64,000 bases of DNA from Gracilimonas sp040904925. GTDB taxonomy: Bacteria > Bacteroidota > Rhodothermia > Balneolales > Balneolaceae. The stretch lies in NCBI GenBank assembly GCA_040904925.1, contig JBBDSP010000024.1, positions 24,603 to 88,602 on the forward strand. The letters run 5' to 3'. The translations under genes were made by a program, and so were the position numbers. Shown here piece by piece: positions 7,744 through 16,882 of this stretch. The stretch's first letter is position 1; the number at the start of each line of letters is the position of its first letter. The notes beneath the pieces are model-generated. The model searched no databases. It worked only from the letters and a program-made list of their open reading frames with translations, and was not told the origin of the DNA.

Positions 7744-8237
7744 ATATAATCAATTTCTATGGTGAAGTCGCCTTCGTAATTACCGGGTGAAGCATTCTCA
7801 AGATTTATACGCCCGCCAACCCAAATATAAAATAATCCCTCACTGTTGAATCGGATGTTCCGGTTGTCAAGCTCTAAAAGCTCTGAGGTTGTCTGCTCTT
7901 CTTCTGAATTCCCTGAAATTTCATAAGTAAAGGTAAGGGTTCCATCTCCATCAATTTGATTAAGTTCACGTTCCGGCAAGTAATTTAAGCGAAACTCAGC
8001 TTCAGGCGTTCCAAACGCAATCATATAGCCGGCATTGGCGCTGTTTATAGGGTTTACATAGATCTCTCTCTGCCCGGGCTGCATATTCCCAAATTGCATA
8101 GTACTTACAGTGACTATATCGATTGATTGTTGCACCTCCGCACTGACGTTAACTGTAGCAGTAATATCTGCGTTTTGAGCAGTAATAAGACTAGAGCTGA
8201 AAGCAATTAATAAGATCGTTAAAATGGGTGATTTCAT
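7740..8237 (-). CDS. DUF4402-type secreted protein (minor subunit 1)
   Basis: A 165-residue protein with a signal peptide ending SLITAQ. The mature chain starts NADITATVNVSAEVQQSI and contains MQFGNMQPGQREIYVNP, FEATURES of DUF4402 proteins, and ends with SPGNYEGDFTIEIDYI. It is the first gene of the overlapping three-gene set (8237 to 6567), which probably belonged to the same locus as the major subunit, chaperone and usher before the mobile elements arrived. The final residue is Ile instead of the Asn/Asp found in its paralogues. A possible promoter lies in 8238-8400 but no clear consensus was found. Confidence 0.7.
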   Translation of the reverse strand: MKSPILTILLIAFSSSLITAQNADITATVNVSAEVQQSIDIVTVSTMQFGNMQPGQREIYVNPINSANAGYMIAFGTPEAEFRLNYLPERELNQIDGDGTLTFTYEISGNSEEEQTTSELLELDNRNIRFNSEGLFYIWVGGRINLENASPGNYEGDFTIEIDYI

Positions 8238-8402
8238 AAATTGAATCAGGGTTTATATAGGTAAAACTATACACATCTAAGTTCTCCTTAAACTGACATT
8301 AAAACCAGTTAGTATATTTTAATTCCGGTTAAAGAATTTTTAACACGATAAAGTCTTATTTCTCACAATACGGTTAGAAATATAAGTCAGATTGGTGGTG
8401 GG

Positions 8403-8452
8403 TTTATATAATAAAAGAAGCCGGTAAATCCCGGCTTCTTTTATTATATAAA
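8403..8452 (-). terminator. Perfect 22-bp-arm hairpin terminator
   Basis: Positions 8403-8424 and 8431-8452 are exact reverse complements with the loop TAAATC. The base of the stem is AT-rich and the top is GCCGG, so it can act as a terminator in both directions through its own T-rich arms. It lies 24 bases after the stop of the gene at 8476-9639. Confidence 0.8.
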
Positions 8453-8475
8453 CTGAGATACTGCGTATGATTTGA

Positions 8476-9639
8476 TCAGTTGTTATTCAAATAATTGGAT
8501 ACTTCGGTTGTAACCACTCTTGTATATTTATCTTGTTCAACAGCATTAGCAGCAGCCATTTTTGCATAATCTTCCCCTTTGCAATCATATTGAAAGTGAA
8601 TGTTTCCTGAGATATCAATCTTAATATCTTGCCCATCATAATCCTCTGTATGGCCAACCAAAATGGAGCCGTTAATGGTAGGCGTACCCCGTCCTGTAAA
8701 GTTATAAGCATCTTCAAAAATGATGAGGCCATTCCATTCAAAGTTACCGTTCATGTCAAGGCTTGCATCTCCATCTAAATCTGTAGAATCGGCATACTCC
8801 ATAAATGCATTCTCTTTCACTACTAAAATACCAAAGCCTTCTTTCTGTTTTCCATTCAATCGCATATGCTCATCTACAAAAAATACTCCGGGTTCTTCTG
8901 CTGTACCTAATGGTTCACCCCAGTCTCCATCTAATCTTGTGGCACCTGAGGAGTTAAGAAGTCTTGCAATGAGTTCATCAGTAGGGTTGTATGAAAGGTT
9001 AGGATTCACATGATATGGGGGATCCGCATCTACATCAATATTATCAAGATCTCCTAAATTATCTTCTCCACCCGGCATAACAGTCACACCAGGTTTGGAA
9101 GCTTCTTGTCCCGGTCCACAAGCACTTGGGGAATTCCCGCTTATAGAGGCACTACCACCACCCTCAAAAGAATATTTGTCGGGATCGGCCGCAAAAGTCA
9201 TAGCACCCTCAAAATCAGGAACAAGCTGACTGAATCTTGACTTTAGAAATACACTTGCTACTTCTGCAGTGATCGGTACAATTTTACCACCCTGATTAAC
9301 ATTCTGGGTTGCCATAGAAACGATCCGCATTGAGTCAGCTTCCCAATAGCTGTTTCCCATAACGTCATTTATTGGCTCTATATATAATTCAACGTCACGG
9401 CCATCAATGGTAATCGTCCAGGGATTATCTTTTCCGTAAGAGACCATAAATTCTTCTTCGTCATTGATCTCCTGCATCACAATCTGAATAGCAGAATGCG
9501 CCGTATTTTTGGCCATCGTGAAATCAGCATAGTTGACGGTTTTTTCAGTAAGAATATTTCCATGCTTGGAGGTATTTATACTGATAATTCCCGTTGTGAT
9601 GAGAGCTCCTAAACATATAATTAACATTCCTCGTCCCAT
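8476..9639 (-). CDS. PilX-like membrane-anchored surface protein
   Basis: A 387-residue protein. It has a four-residue leader and one hydrophobic helix (MLIICLGALITTGIISI), followed by an amphipathic helix and a segment MAKNTAHSAIQIVMQEIND that resembles PilX-type type IV pilus accessory proteins. The C-terminal half is a beta-rich region (DGDASLDMNGNFEWNGLIIF, then GTPTINGSILVG) like the polymer-forming or bactofilin-type repeat found after PilX domains. It has two cysteines (ACG, DCKG). It is the last gene of a three-gene set; the terminator at 8403-8452 follows. No prepilin peptidase motif is evident, so attachment to a pilus is uncertain. The family assignment is moderate. Confidence 0.55.
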   Translation of the reverse strand: MGRGMLIICLGALITTGIISINTSKHGNILTEKTVNYADFTMAKNTAHSAIQIVMQEINDEEEFMVSYGKDNPWTITIDGRDVELYIEPINDVMGNSYWEADSMRIVSMATQNVNQGGKIVPITAEVASVFLKSRFSQLVPDFEGAMTFAADPDKYSFEGGGSASISGNSPSACGPGQEASKPGVTVMPGGEDNLGDLDNIDVDADPPYHVNPNLSYNPTDELIARLLNSSGATRLDGDWGEPLGTAEEPGVFFVDEHMRLNGKQKEGFGILVVKENAFMEYADSTDLDGDASLDMNGNFEWNGLIIFEDAYNFTGRGTPTINGSILVGHTEDYDGQDIKIDISGNIHFQYDCKGEDYAKMAAANAVEQDKYTRVVTTEVSNYLNNN

Positions 9640-9652
9640 ATCAGGTCACCTT

Positions 9653-10279
9653 TTAGTTTTCAAGATTATTTGGAGAAAATCGTTTTTCCCAGGCAGACCG
9701 TATATATCTGCTGTTGTTAGAATTTACTCGAAGCGGTTCTGCGCTTTGTAATTCAAGTGCTATATACACTTGTTTAACAGAATCCCTTAAAGCTCCGGTT
9801 ATCGGAGTTGACATATATTGTCCGTCTGAAGGAAGGCTCGATAGTCCGTGTTCATCAAAATAGTATAACCGAAACCTGGTAACTCCCTGCCTCATCTCAG
9901 TGACTTCTTCAACACTTCCATTATCAACAGTACGTACCAAAATTTTATCGTTCGGATTTGGAGTTTCAGAAACCGGAGTATCTGTCAGCTCCCAGGTAAT
10001 AAGCTCAGGATCGCCGGAAGAGAACCGGTCAATTTTACGGTAAAACTGGATCTTAGAAGAATCCGCAATGGTTATCACTTGCGGCGTTTTTTCAAACTGA
10101 TTATAGCCCATATTTGGTATATCGTAATAGAGCATTTCCGTAATAGCGAGAGTCTTTTCTCTGGTTATTTGTGTAAGGGTGATTTCAGCACTGCTGGTTG
10201 AAACCCTCATATTCATCATAAGAAGTGAAATGAGAATGATGCCGGCAATAATATAACTTGTGATAATTCCAATATTCAT
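9653..10279 (-). CDS. PilW-like pseudopilin-type membrane protein
   Basis: A 208-residue protein with a hydrophobic N-terminal helix (SYIIAGIILISLLMMNMRV) and a soluble C-terminal domain. The segment MRQGVTRFRLYYFDEHGL, followed by VKQVYIALELQS, is the kind of ending seen in PilW or GspJ-like minor pilins, where internal strands assess the pilus tip. Yet the conserved Gly-Phe-x-x-x-Glu cleavage site is missing. It is separated from its neighbours by 11 and 13 bases, so the three genes form one operon with the gene at 10291-10809. Role inferred; possible alternative is a non-pilus inner membrane protein. Confidence 0.5.
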   Translation of the reverse strand: MNIGIITSYIIAGIILISLLMMNMRVSTSSAEITLTQITREKTLAITEMLYYDIPNMGYNQFEKTPQVITIADSSKIQFYRKIDRFSSGDPELITWELTDTPVSETPNPNDKILVRTVDNGSVEEVTEMRQGVTRFRLYYFDEHGLSSLPSDGQYMSTPITGALRDSVKQVYIALELQSAEPLRVNSNNSRYIRSAWEKRFSPNNLEN

Positions 10280-10290
10280 ATCAACCCCTT

Positions 10291-10809
10291 TTAATCTGCG
10301 TAGTAATTACGAATGAACTCTAAGCTGTATGAGTTTATTTCTCCGGCATTATTACGAAGAAATTCACTTTCTATGGTAACCACTATTTTTTTGAAGGTGG
10401 ATTTGCCGGACATAAATTCATAATTGGTGCCATCAACATAAAATACTTCAGCTGATATATCGAAATCTCCATGAACTGTTGTTGCCGTTTCAGTATGGCC
10501 GTCATAGTCATCAAAATCATCGTAGTATCGGCGTGAAGTTTCAGTAGCATCTGGGCCTAAACTGCCGTATCCGGTAAAATCAGAGGGAATACCGGCGGGG
10601 GGGAGTTCATTTCCTACATTAACTTCATCAAATTTTTTGGTTTGAGATTCCTCAATAATTTCCTGGGCAATGGCTATAACTTCCTGCTCAAGCTCACCCT
10701 GTATCTGAATGGTAGAATTTCTGTTGATCAACCGATTCGAGTTGGCTAAGATCACAGAGAAAATGACCATGGCAAACATCACATAAAAAATTTCTGAATA
10801 TCCTGACAT
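10291..10809 (-). CDS. PilV-like pseudopilin-type membrane protein
   Basis: A 172-residue protein beginning with MSGYSEIFYVMFAMVIFSVI, a hydrophobic helix starting within five residues of the N-terminus, as in mature pilins. A glutamate is present three residues after Gly3, not at the usual +5. The rest is a small polar domain with a KIVVTIESEF strand near the C-terminus, typical of MSHA/PilV-type minor pilins. It is the first gene of the three-gene set and probably carries the promoter in the 171-base gap before the giant T9SS protein. Assignment is by hydropathy and operon pattern. Confidence 0.5.
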   Translation of the reverse strand: MSGYSEIFYVMFAMVIFSVILANSNRLINRNSTIQIQGELEQEVIAIAQEIIEESQTKKFDEVNVGNELPPAGIPSDFTGYGSLGPDATETSRRYYDDFDDYDGHTETATTVHGDFDISAEVFYVDGTNYEFMSGKSTFKKIVVTIESEFLRNNAGEINSYSLEFIRNYYAD

Positions 10810-10842
10810 GACCGTGGGTTTTTAATTGCTATTAGTACTTAA

Positions 10843-10864
10843 AATATTAAAAAATTTTAATATT
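10843..10864. repeat. AT-only palindrome upstream of the pilin-like operon
   Basis: AATATTAAAA, AA, TTTTAATATT is a perfect inverted repeat of 22 bases, 34 bases before the ATG at 10809. It could be an operator or simply promoter-associated AT-rich DNA. Confidence 0.3.
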
Positions 10865-10980
10865 AAGAAATCTATCTTGCTTACAAGAGCTTCGATCTCA
10901 TCTATTGTTACGAATTAAATATGAAAACAGATTTGATCACTACAAATTAGATTTTCTTATTCATCCGTAAGTGGATGGAT

Positions 10981-13900
10981 CTATTTAATTAGACTCATTT
11001 TTTCGGTGAAGACTCCATCTTGAGTAACCAGTCGGTAAATATAAACTCCGCTTGCTAAGTGACGAGCGTTCCAGGTGATCTCGTGGTAATCAGCTGGCAG
11101 GTTTTCATCGATAAGGTCAGCAACTTTGCGTCCGAGTATATCATATACGCTAAGCTGAACAGGCCCCTCTAACGGTAATCCAAAGCGAATGGTTGTGGTA
11201 GGATTAAAGGGATTTGGATAATTATTAAAGAGCTCAAATCGGTCAGGCAAACCGGCAGCATCTGCACCGGGATCTATACGCAGCTTAAAACGCGCTTTTT
11301 CATTTTGACCGGATGATTTTGACCTGCTTTCAGAATCGATATTTCTTAGCTGAAAGTTTTCAATGGTATTATTCAAGGCTACTTTTTGAGCACTTTGGTT
11401 CATTGAAAAGGTGTATGATTCTTCTTCTCTCAGATCTATTTTCTCCCTTGTTTCAGTGTCTTCCAGTATCAGGCTCCATTCCTTAGGAACATCACCAAAC
11501 TCAGGCCAGCTGATGGTGTAGTTTTCATTAAGAGCAGAGCCATCTACAAACCCACCGACATAAATAGGAATAGATAACTCAACTCCGAAAGCTCTGGCAA
11601 GATTGTTAATTGCCAGCTCGGTACCATCTCTAAGAGCACTATAAAATTCTAAATAAGTTTGGGTATCAAATGGAAGTAATCGGTAGGCATCTCTGATATC
11701 CTTTCCATTGCTACCGTCAGGGGAGAGGGTGATGTGCATTTCTTTTTCATAGCTGCCGGCGGTTAGCTTCATGCCTATAGCTGCAGGTTCCCTGCGAGAT
11801 TTTCCGTAGAAGGAGCCCCCGGTGGTTTTTGAATCTTTATTTACTCTTAGTGTTGGGTTGCCGTTACCATTCGCTTTCACCCAAAATGCCTGAAATGGTT
11901 TTATTTCTCCACTTCCAAGAGATCCTGAAATTCCATTCCAGTCCAAATAATCATTGGTTGAAGGATCCCACACATAGAGTACATTATCCATGTTGGTTTT
12001 GGTCCAGTTTCCATCATCCCAATCTATGGTAGCAGCAAAAGGATTTCCTATAAGATTCCATCCGGTATCCGCTGAAGCAGTGTAAGTTACAGGGAACGTA
12101 AATTCAGTTCCGTTACCATCATTTTCTTCTCCCTGTATCAATAGAGTGTCAGGCAGTGGTTCATTATATCGTGCATCGGCAGAAATATCCCCAAAAAAGT
12201 AAACGAAAAGTCCACGACCGGGAGTCAGGGTATTATTACCATCGCCCGGAGCTCTCCAACGATCGTTATCTGTAGCTGAGAAGCCATCTTCATTGGTTCC
12301 ATAGGTTTCATCATACCAAAGCACATTTGGCTGCAGGGAATCTGCCTCTGCGTTACCTAATTCAGAATTTGGGTATCCCTGAGTTACTGTATTATCTAAT
12401 AAATCGGAATAAGTACTGGAAAGAGGAGGGGCGATCATTCTCCAGCCACTGTTGCCGCTAATTTCGCGTTCCATTCGAATATTGGCCGTATTTCCTTCTT
12501 TAATATTGCTCACAAAACTGAAACCTGAAGCTATGGTTAAAGAGCCATTGGTAATGAATAATGTATCGGTAACGGTCAAATCATTATTAACAAGGGCACC
12601 CGCGTCATTATCAATGGTAAAACTTTTAATGTTCTCAATGCCGTTGATCTCTTGGAGGGTAGATCCATTAAGGGTGACAGAGGTATTTGACAGTGTGAAA
12701 TTAGATCCATTGATATCGCCTCCAAATTCAAAGGTCGAGCCATTTCCTACAACATTACCCGTAACGGTAACATCTCCCAATGCTATCAATTGAGAACCGG
12801 GGTTCATGGTAAGCGTATTACCGGATTCTATGTTGATGGATGAAAAAGCTTCAAAGTATCCATTAACCTGGATATTATTTTGAATGTTAAGAACATCTGC
12901 TGTGAAATCTCCCTCTATAGTTTGCTGGGAAGTTCCATTGAGGTTTACAATAGAAGACCCGGCGATAAAATTGGCTATAGATGAATTTCCTGATAAGTTT
13001 ATAATACCGTTATTACCTGAAAAACTACCACCACCGGAAATATCACCATTTATAGTAATTTCCCTGCCTGATAGTGTGGCAGTGCCCCCAACCTCAATAT
13101 CAATAAAATCTACTACGGGATCTTGTTCACTGATTACCGGATAGTAAGTCCATCCACTTTCTATAAGCACTACTTGGCCGGTTGTAGGTATGTTGCCCAG
13201 GCTCCAGTTATCTGGGTTTCCCCAATCAGATCTGCCAGCTGGTTGTCCTCCACCATCACCTTGCCAAAAATTAAATTGAGTGATCTCAACAGTGGCATTA
13301 TCTGATATGGACTGCCCGTCTACAGCACCGGTAATAGTTGCAGTTTCAATAGCAGTGCCAGCTGTTAAAGTAGACGTATAGGTGCCGTCAGAATTATCAG
13401 TGACACCACTTAGCGATGAAGAACCGGTGACATTAAGGGTAACGGTATTTCCACCTGAAATAAGGTTATTTCCGAAAGCATCTTTGAGTTGAACGGTAAT
13501 GGTTGTTTGGTCAGCTCCATCATTTTCAAGAAAATTTGTTGCTGAGGTAATAGTTGAAACATTTCCGTCAACCGGTCCGGGATTCACTGTAAAGTTGTTA
13601 CTGGTTCCGGTTTCTGATGAGGCCGATCTCCGTGCAGTGATAGTTGTTGTACCTGAAGAGGTAATAGTGATGGCACGTGAACTAAGTACTCCATTTGTGA
13701 ATGTTCCTGTAGTACCGCTACCAGCCGATAGCGTTCCTGTAGAAGTAATCACCGCTGTGTTTTCAGGTCCATCAAAAGTAGTTACGGTATTATTAAATGC
13801 ATCTTGAGCTGTTATTTGAATATTGAAAGATACGCCGGCTGTTTGGGTGCCAATGTTACCGCCACCTTCCGCTTCAACAAGAAAGGTGGATAATTCCCCA

Positions 13901-15981
13901 AAGGTAAAAACCATTTCCGGATTACCAGAGGTGATGGCCGAGGAATTCACTTCAGCACTGATGGTTGCAGAACCGACATCGTTAGGAGCAGTTAGTGTGG
14001 CGGTATAAGTTCCATCATTATTGTCAGTTACACTCGATAGATTACCAGAACCTGTTCTTGATACGGTTACATTATCCCCGTCGCTGATCAGATTATTGCC
14101 AAATTGATCCCGCAATTGAATCGTGATCTCAGATTCGCTGGTTCCATCCGCAATTAATGTGTCTTCGGATACAGAAATAAAAGAACTGTCAGGATTAGCA
14201 GTCCCGGGTTGAAGAGTAAAAATATCACTGCTTCCGGATTCAGTTCCAGAACTATTAGTAGCATTAATTATGAAATTATCACCTGCTGAAATCATTTCGA
14301 TTTCGTGCGGATCATAAACGCCATCTACAAAAGGGCCGATACTTGTAGTAGTTGTAGTACCTGAAAATTCACCGTTGGTAGTTAGATCAACATTACCGGT
14401 AAAATTATCATTGGAACCGGAACCATCCAGCAAAGTGCCTAAGCCATCAATAGCTTCAATTCGAATATTGAAAGGTGTTCCTGCAGTTTGTGTTCCTATG
14501 TCTCCACCTCCGGATATTTCAACCCTAAAACCGGCGAGTTTTCCTTCATCGGCGATGGTAAAATTATTACTCGGGTTTGAAGTATCTAATCCTTGACCAT
14601 CAGCTACAATATTTTTGGTGCCATTATCATCAAATGAAAGGCTGTTAAAAACAGCAGTTCCGTTGACATTAGTATTGGCAGTATTACCGTTGATATTTCC
14701 AGTCCCGCTATTTATTGATAAAGTTACTTCAATGCCGGATTGAGCGACAAAGTTTCCGAATTCATCCAGGAGCTGTACTTCAACAGCGGGATCAAGGTTA
14801 GTGTTAGGGCTTCCGTTTGGTGGCTGTACAGTAAAGGCAAGGCTATTTGCTGCGGCAGGGTTCACCGTAATGGCATTCGATGTTATGGTTGCAAAACCTG
14901 AAGCCGAAAAAGTAAGATCGATGTTATTTGCTACAGTATGATTTAGATCTGTAAAAGTAGCTACACCATCATTTACAGTTACTGTAGTTGTTCCTTGTAA
15001 AGTACCGTTGCCCGAATTTCTGCTGGCAATTATTTCCGTAAAATCATCGCTTGTGATAACATTCGTATAGTCATCACGAACCTCTATCACCGGCTGGGTT
15101 CCAAAATTTTCACCTGCGGTGGCCGTAGAAGAAGGCTGAGTAGCAATAGCAAGCGTGGTGGGATCAGAAGGAACGACCGTTATGGTTCCGGAAGTTACGG
15201 TGTTTAATCCGCCCGATGCAGCTTGTATGTTTGCTGAGCCAACAAGATTTCCGGTAAATGTTGCACTTGTGCCTGAAGCTGAAAAATCTCCACCCGTAAC
15301 TCCACCTGTTGTATTCTGTAATGACCAGGTTGCCGTTTCATTTCTCTTAAAATTATTGAACTGATCTCTGACATTGGAATAAACTGTTACAGAAGTACCT
15401 GCTTCAACATCCTGTGCAGAAACAATGCTTCCATCGGAATTTGGTGAATTTTCTACTCTAATTCTGTTATCAGCTCCCGCAATCATTGAGATTGTTCCGT
15501 AATTTAGAGTACCGCCTGGCGCAGCGCTGCCGGCATTTCTGACTTGCCCCGATGTTAGCGGCGTACCTTGAGCGGGTCGAATTCTAAGGTCACTGAATGT
15601 AATGGTATGGGGATTGTTTGGCGGAGAGCCACCACTATTACCAGTAAGCTCAAAGATGACCTCTGTACTTGACCTGCTTGTTAACGTTACGGTAATTCGA
15701 TTACCTTTTGATTGAGTTACTGTTGCAGAGGGAGCAGTACCTTCGGTGTCCCAAATAAACCCACTTGGGGCCTGAAATCTTATATTACCTGTTTGAAGCT
15801 GTCCAGGGGCAGTTTCCTCAATAACCGGCCCGGTAAGAGTGGTCCAGGTTCCGGTTGCAAAATTATCTGCAGAAATTCCAGTACCACCCGTAGCTGGATC
15901 AACCGACTGTGCCTGAATCTCAGTAAAAAATCCGAGCGCCAAGCAAATAATTGTAAATGATATCTTATTAATTCTGGACAT
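10981..15981 (-). CDS. Giant secreted adhesin-like protein with Ig-like repeats and T9SS C-terminal signal
   Basis: A 1666-residue protein with a signal peptide ending EIQAQ. Residues about 26-270 form a beta-rich N-terminal domain. A series of Ig-like repeats follows (about 270-900), with the invasin/Big_1-type phrases LRDQFGNNLISDG and LKDAFGNNLISGG and the spacer TVTDNSDGTYTSTLTA class. About 905-1180 is a low-complexity beta-helix-like region rich in Gly, Asn and Ser. After it comes a domain with WRMIAPPLSS and GWNLIGNPFAATIDW, common in surface proteins of this lineage. The last 75 residues (NYPNPFNPTTTIRFGLP to the C-terminus) are a type A T9SS sorting domain, so the protein should cross the outer membrane by type IX secretion and stay on the surface. 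No enzyme motif was found. It probably acts as an adhesin or matrix protein. Confidence 0.85.
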   Translation of the reverse strand: MSRINKISFTIICLALGFFTEIQAQSVDPATGGTGISADNFATGTWTTLTGPVIEETAPGQLQTGNIRFQAPSGFIWDTEGTAPSATVTQSKGNRITVTLTSRSSTEVIFELTGNSGGSPPNNPHTITFSDLRIRPAQGTPLTSGQVRNAGSAAPGGTLNYGTISMIAGADNRIRVENSPNSDGSIVSAQDVEAGTSVTVYSNVRDQFNNFKRNETATWSLQNTTGGVTGGDFSASGTSATFTGNLVGSANIQAASGGLNTVTSGTITVVPSDPTTLAIATQPSSTATAGENFGTQPVIEVRDDYTNVITSDDFTEIIASRNSGNGTLQGTTTVTVNDGVATFTDLNHTVANNIDLTFSASGFATITSNAITVNPAAANSLAFTVQPPNGSPNTNLDPAVEVQLLDEFGNFVAQSGIEVTLSINSGTGNINGNTANTNVNGTAVFNSLSFDDNGTKNIVADGQGLDTSNPSNNFTIADEGKLAGFRVEISGGGDIGTQTAGTPFNIRIEAIDGLGTLLDGSGSNDNFTGNVDLTTNGEFSGTTTTTSIGPFVDGVYDPHEIEMISAGDNFIINATNSSGTESGSSDIFTLQPGTANPDSSFISVSEDTLIADGTSESEITIQLRDQFGNNLISDGDNVTVSRTGSGNLSSVTDNNDGTYTATLTAPNDVGSATISAEVNSSAITSGNPEMVFTFGELSTFLVEAEGGGNIGTQTAGVSFNIQITAQDAFNNTVTTFDGPENTAVITSTGTLSAGSGTTGTFTNGVLSSRAITITSSGTTTITARRSASSETGTSNNFTVNPGPVDGNVSTITSATNFLENDGADQTTITVQLKDAFGNNLISGGNTVTLNVTGSSSLSGVTDNSDGTYTSTLTAGTAIETATITGAVDGQSISDNATVEITQFNFWQGDGGGQPAGRSDWGNPDNWSLGNIPTTGQVVLIESGWTYYPVISEQDPVVDFIDIEVGGTATLSGREITINGDISGGGSFSGNNGIINLSGNSSIANFIAGSSIVNLNGTSQQTIEGDFTADVLNIQNNIQVNGYFEAFSSINIESGNTLTMNPGSQLIALGDVTVTGNVVGNGSTFEFGGDINGSNFTLSNTSVTLNGSTLQEINGIENIKSFTIDNDAGALVNNDLTVTDTLFITNGSLTIASGFSFVSNIKEGNTANIRMEREISGNSGWRMIAPPLSSTYSDLLDNTVTQGYPNSELGNAEADSLQPNVLWYDETYGTNEDGFSATDNDRWRAPGDGNNTLTPGRGLFVYFFGDISADARYNEPLPDTLLIQGEENDGNGTEFTFPVTYTASADTGWNLIGNPFAATIDWDDGNWTKTNMDNVLYVWDPSTNDYLDWNGISGSLGSGEIKPFQAFWVKANGNGNPTLRVNKDSKTTGGSFYGKSRREPAAIGMKLTAGSYEKEMHITLSPDGSNGKDIRDAYRLLPFDTQTYLEFYSALRDGTELAINNLARAFGVELSIPIYVGGFVDGSALNENYTISWPEFGDVPKEWSLILEDTETREKIDLREEESYTFSMNQSAQKVALNNTIENFQLRNIDSESRSKSSGQNEKARFKLRIDPGADAAGLPDRFELFNNYPNPFNPTTTIRFGLPLEGPVQLSVYDILGRKVADLIDENLPADYHEITWNARHLASGVYIYRLVTQDGVFTEKMSLIK

Positions 15982-16179
15982 TCTTTCTTTATAATTCTAA
16001 CTAAATATAATCAGGATTATAACCGTGAACAGATAGATTAATCAATTCTAACTGCCCTTAAGATCTTCACATAATTGGTGAAAATTTGTAGAATCTTATT
16101 TCAAATTGATGGCCATAAAGAGTAGTTTCTGCTAATCAATACGTATTCAATTAGTAATGTTATTCAAATTCAGTTTCGT

Positions 16180-16881
16180 ATGAAAGGTATCATTCTTGCG
16201 GGTGGAACCGGTTCACGGTTATTTCCCCTTACAAAGGTTACGAATAAACATCTGCTTCCGATTGGTGATAAACCCATGATCTATCATCCCATTGAAAAAC
16301 TAACGGAGGTTGGCATTGAGGAAATACTGATCGTGACGGGTACCGACCATATGGGGGATGTTGTAAACTTACTGGGTTCAGGAAAAGATTTTGGGTGCCG
16401 GTTTACTTATAAAGTTCAGGATGAGGCCGGCGGGATCGCCCAGGCGTTGGGACTTGCTGAGAATTTTGCCGGAAATGAGCCCGTAGTGGTCATCCTTGGA
16501 GATAACATCTTCGAAACATCACTGCAAAAAGCGATGGATAATTACGATGGAATCGGAGCTCAGATCTTGATCAAAGAGGTTCCTGATCCAAAGAGATACG
16601 GCGTGGCAGAACTAGATGGAGATAAAGTGATCTCAATTGACGAAAAACCTGAAAATCCCAAATCAAGGTATGCGGTAACGGGAATTTATTTTTATGATGC
16701 AAAAGTGTACGACTGCATCAAAACCCTGAAGCCTTCGGGCAGGGGAGAGTTAGAGATCACGGATGTCAATAACTTTTACATTCAGAAAGGTGAAATGAAG
16801 AGTTCGGTTATGGAAGGTTGGTGGACAGATGCCGGAACACCGGAGTCTTATCAAATTGCAAATGAGTTAGTGCGGAGTTGA
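16180..16881 (+). CDS. rfbA: Glucose-1-phosphate thymidylyltransferase, short RmlA-like
   Basis: A 233-residue nucleotidyltransferase that starts the dTDP-rhamnose operon by joining dTTP to glucose 1-phosphate. Visible motifs are the N-terminal nucleotide-binding loop LAGGTGSRLFPLTKV, the metal-binding VVILGDNIF, and EKPENPKSRYAVTGIYFYD, followed by GRGELEITDVNNFY. It is about 60 residues shorter than classical RmlA and lacks the C-terminal allosteric extension, as in the short class often found in Bacteroidota and archaea. The next gene begins two bases after its stop. The substrate could in principle be another sugar phosphate; the operon context supports glucose. Confidence 0.88.
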   Translation: MKGIILAGGTGSRLFPLTKVTNKHLLPIGDKPMIYHPIEKLTEVGIEEILIVTGTDHMGDVVNLLGSGKDFGCRFTYKVQDEAGGIAQALGLAENFAGNEPVVVILGDNIFETSLQKAMDNYDGIGAQILIKEVPDPKRYGVAELDGDKVISIDEKPENPKSRYAVTGIYFYDAKVYDCIKTLKPSGRGELEITDVNNFYIQKGEMKSSVMEGWWTDAGTPESYQIANELVRS

Positions 16882-16882
16882 G

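Noticed and set aside
11829..15960. Many plus-strand open frames opposite the giant T9SS gene
   Set aside because: They are antisense to a long intact gene with repeats and have no domain features or start signals.
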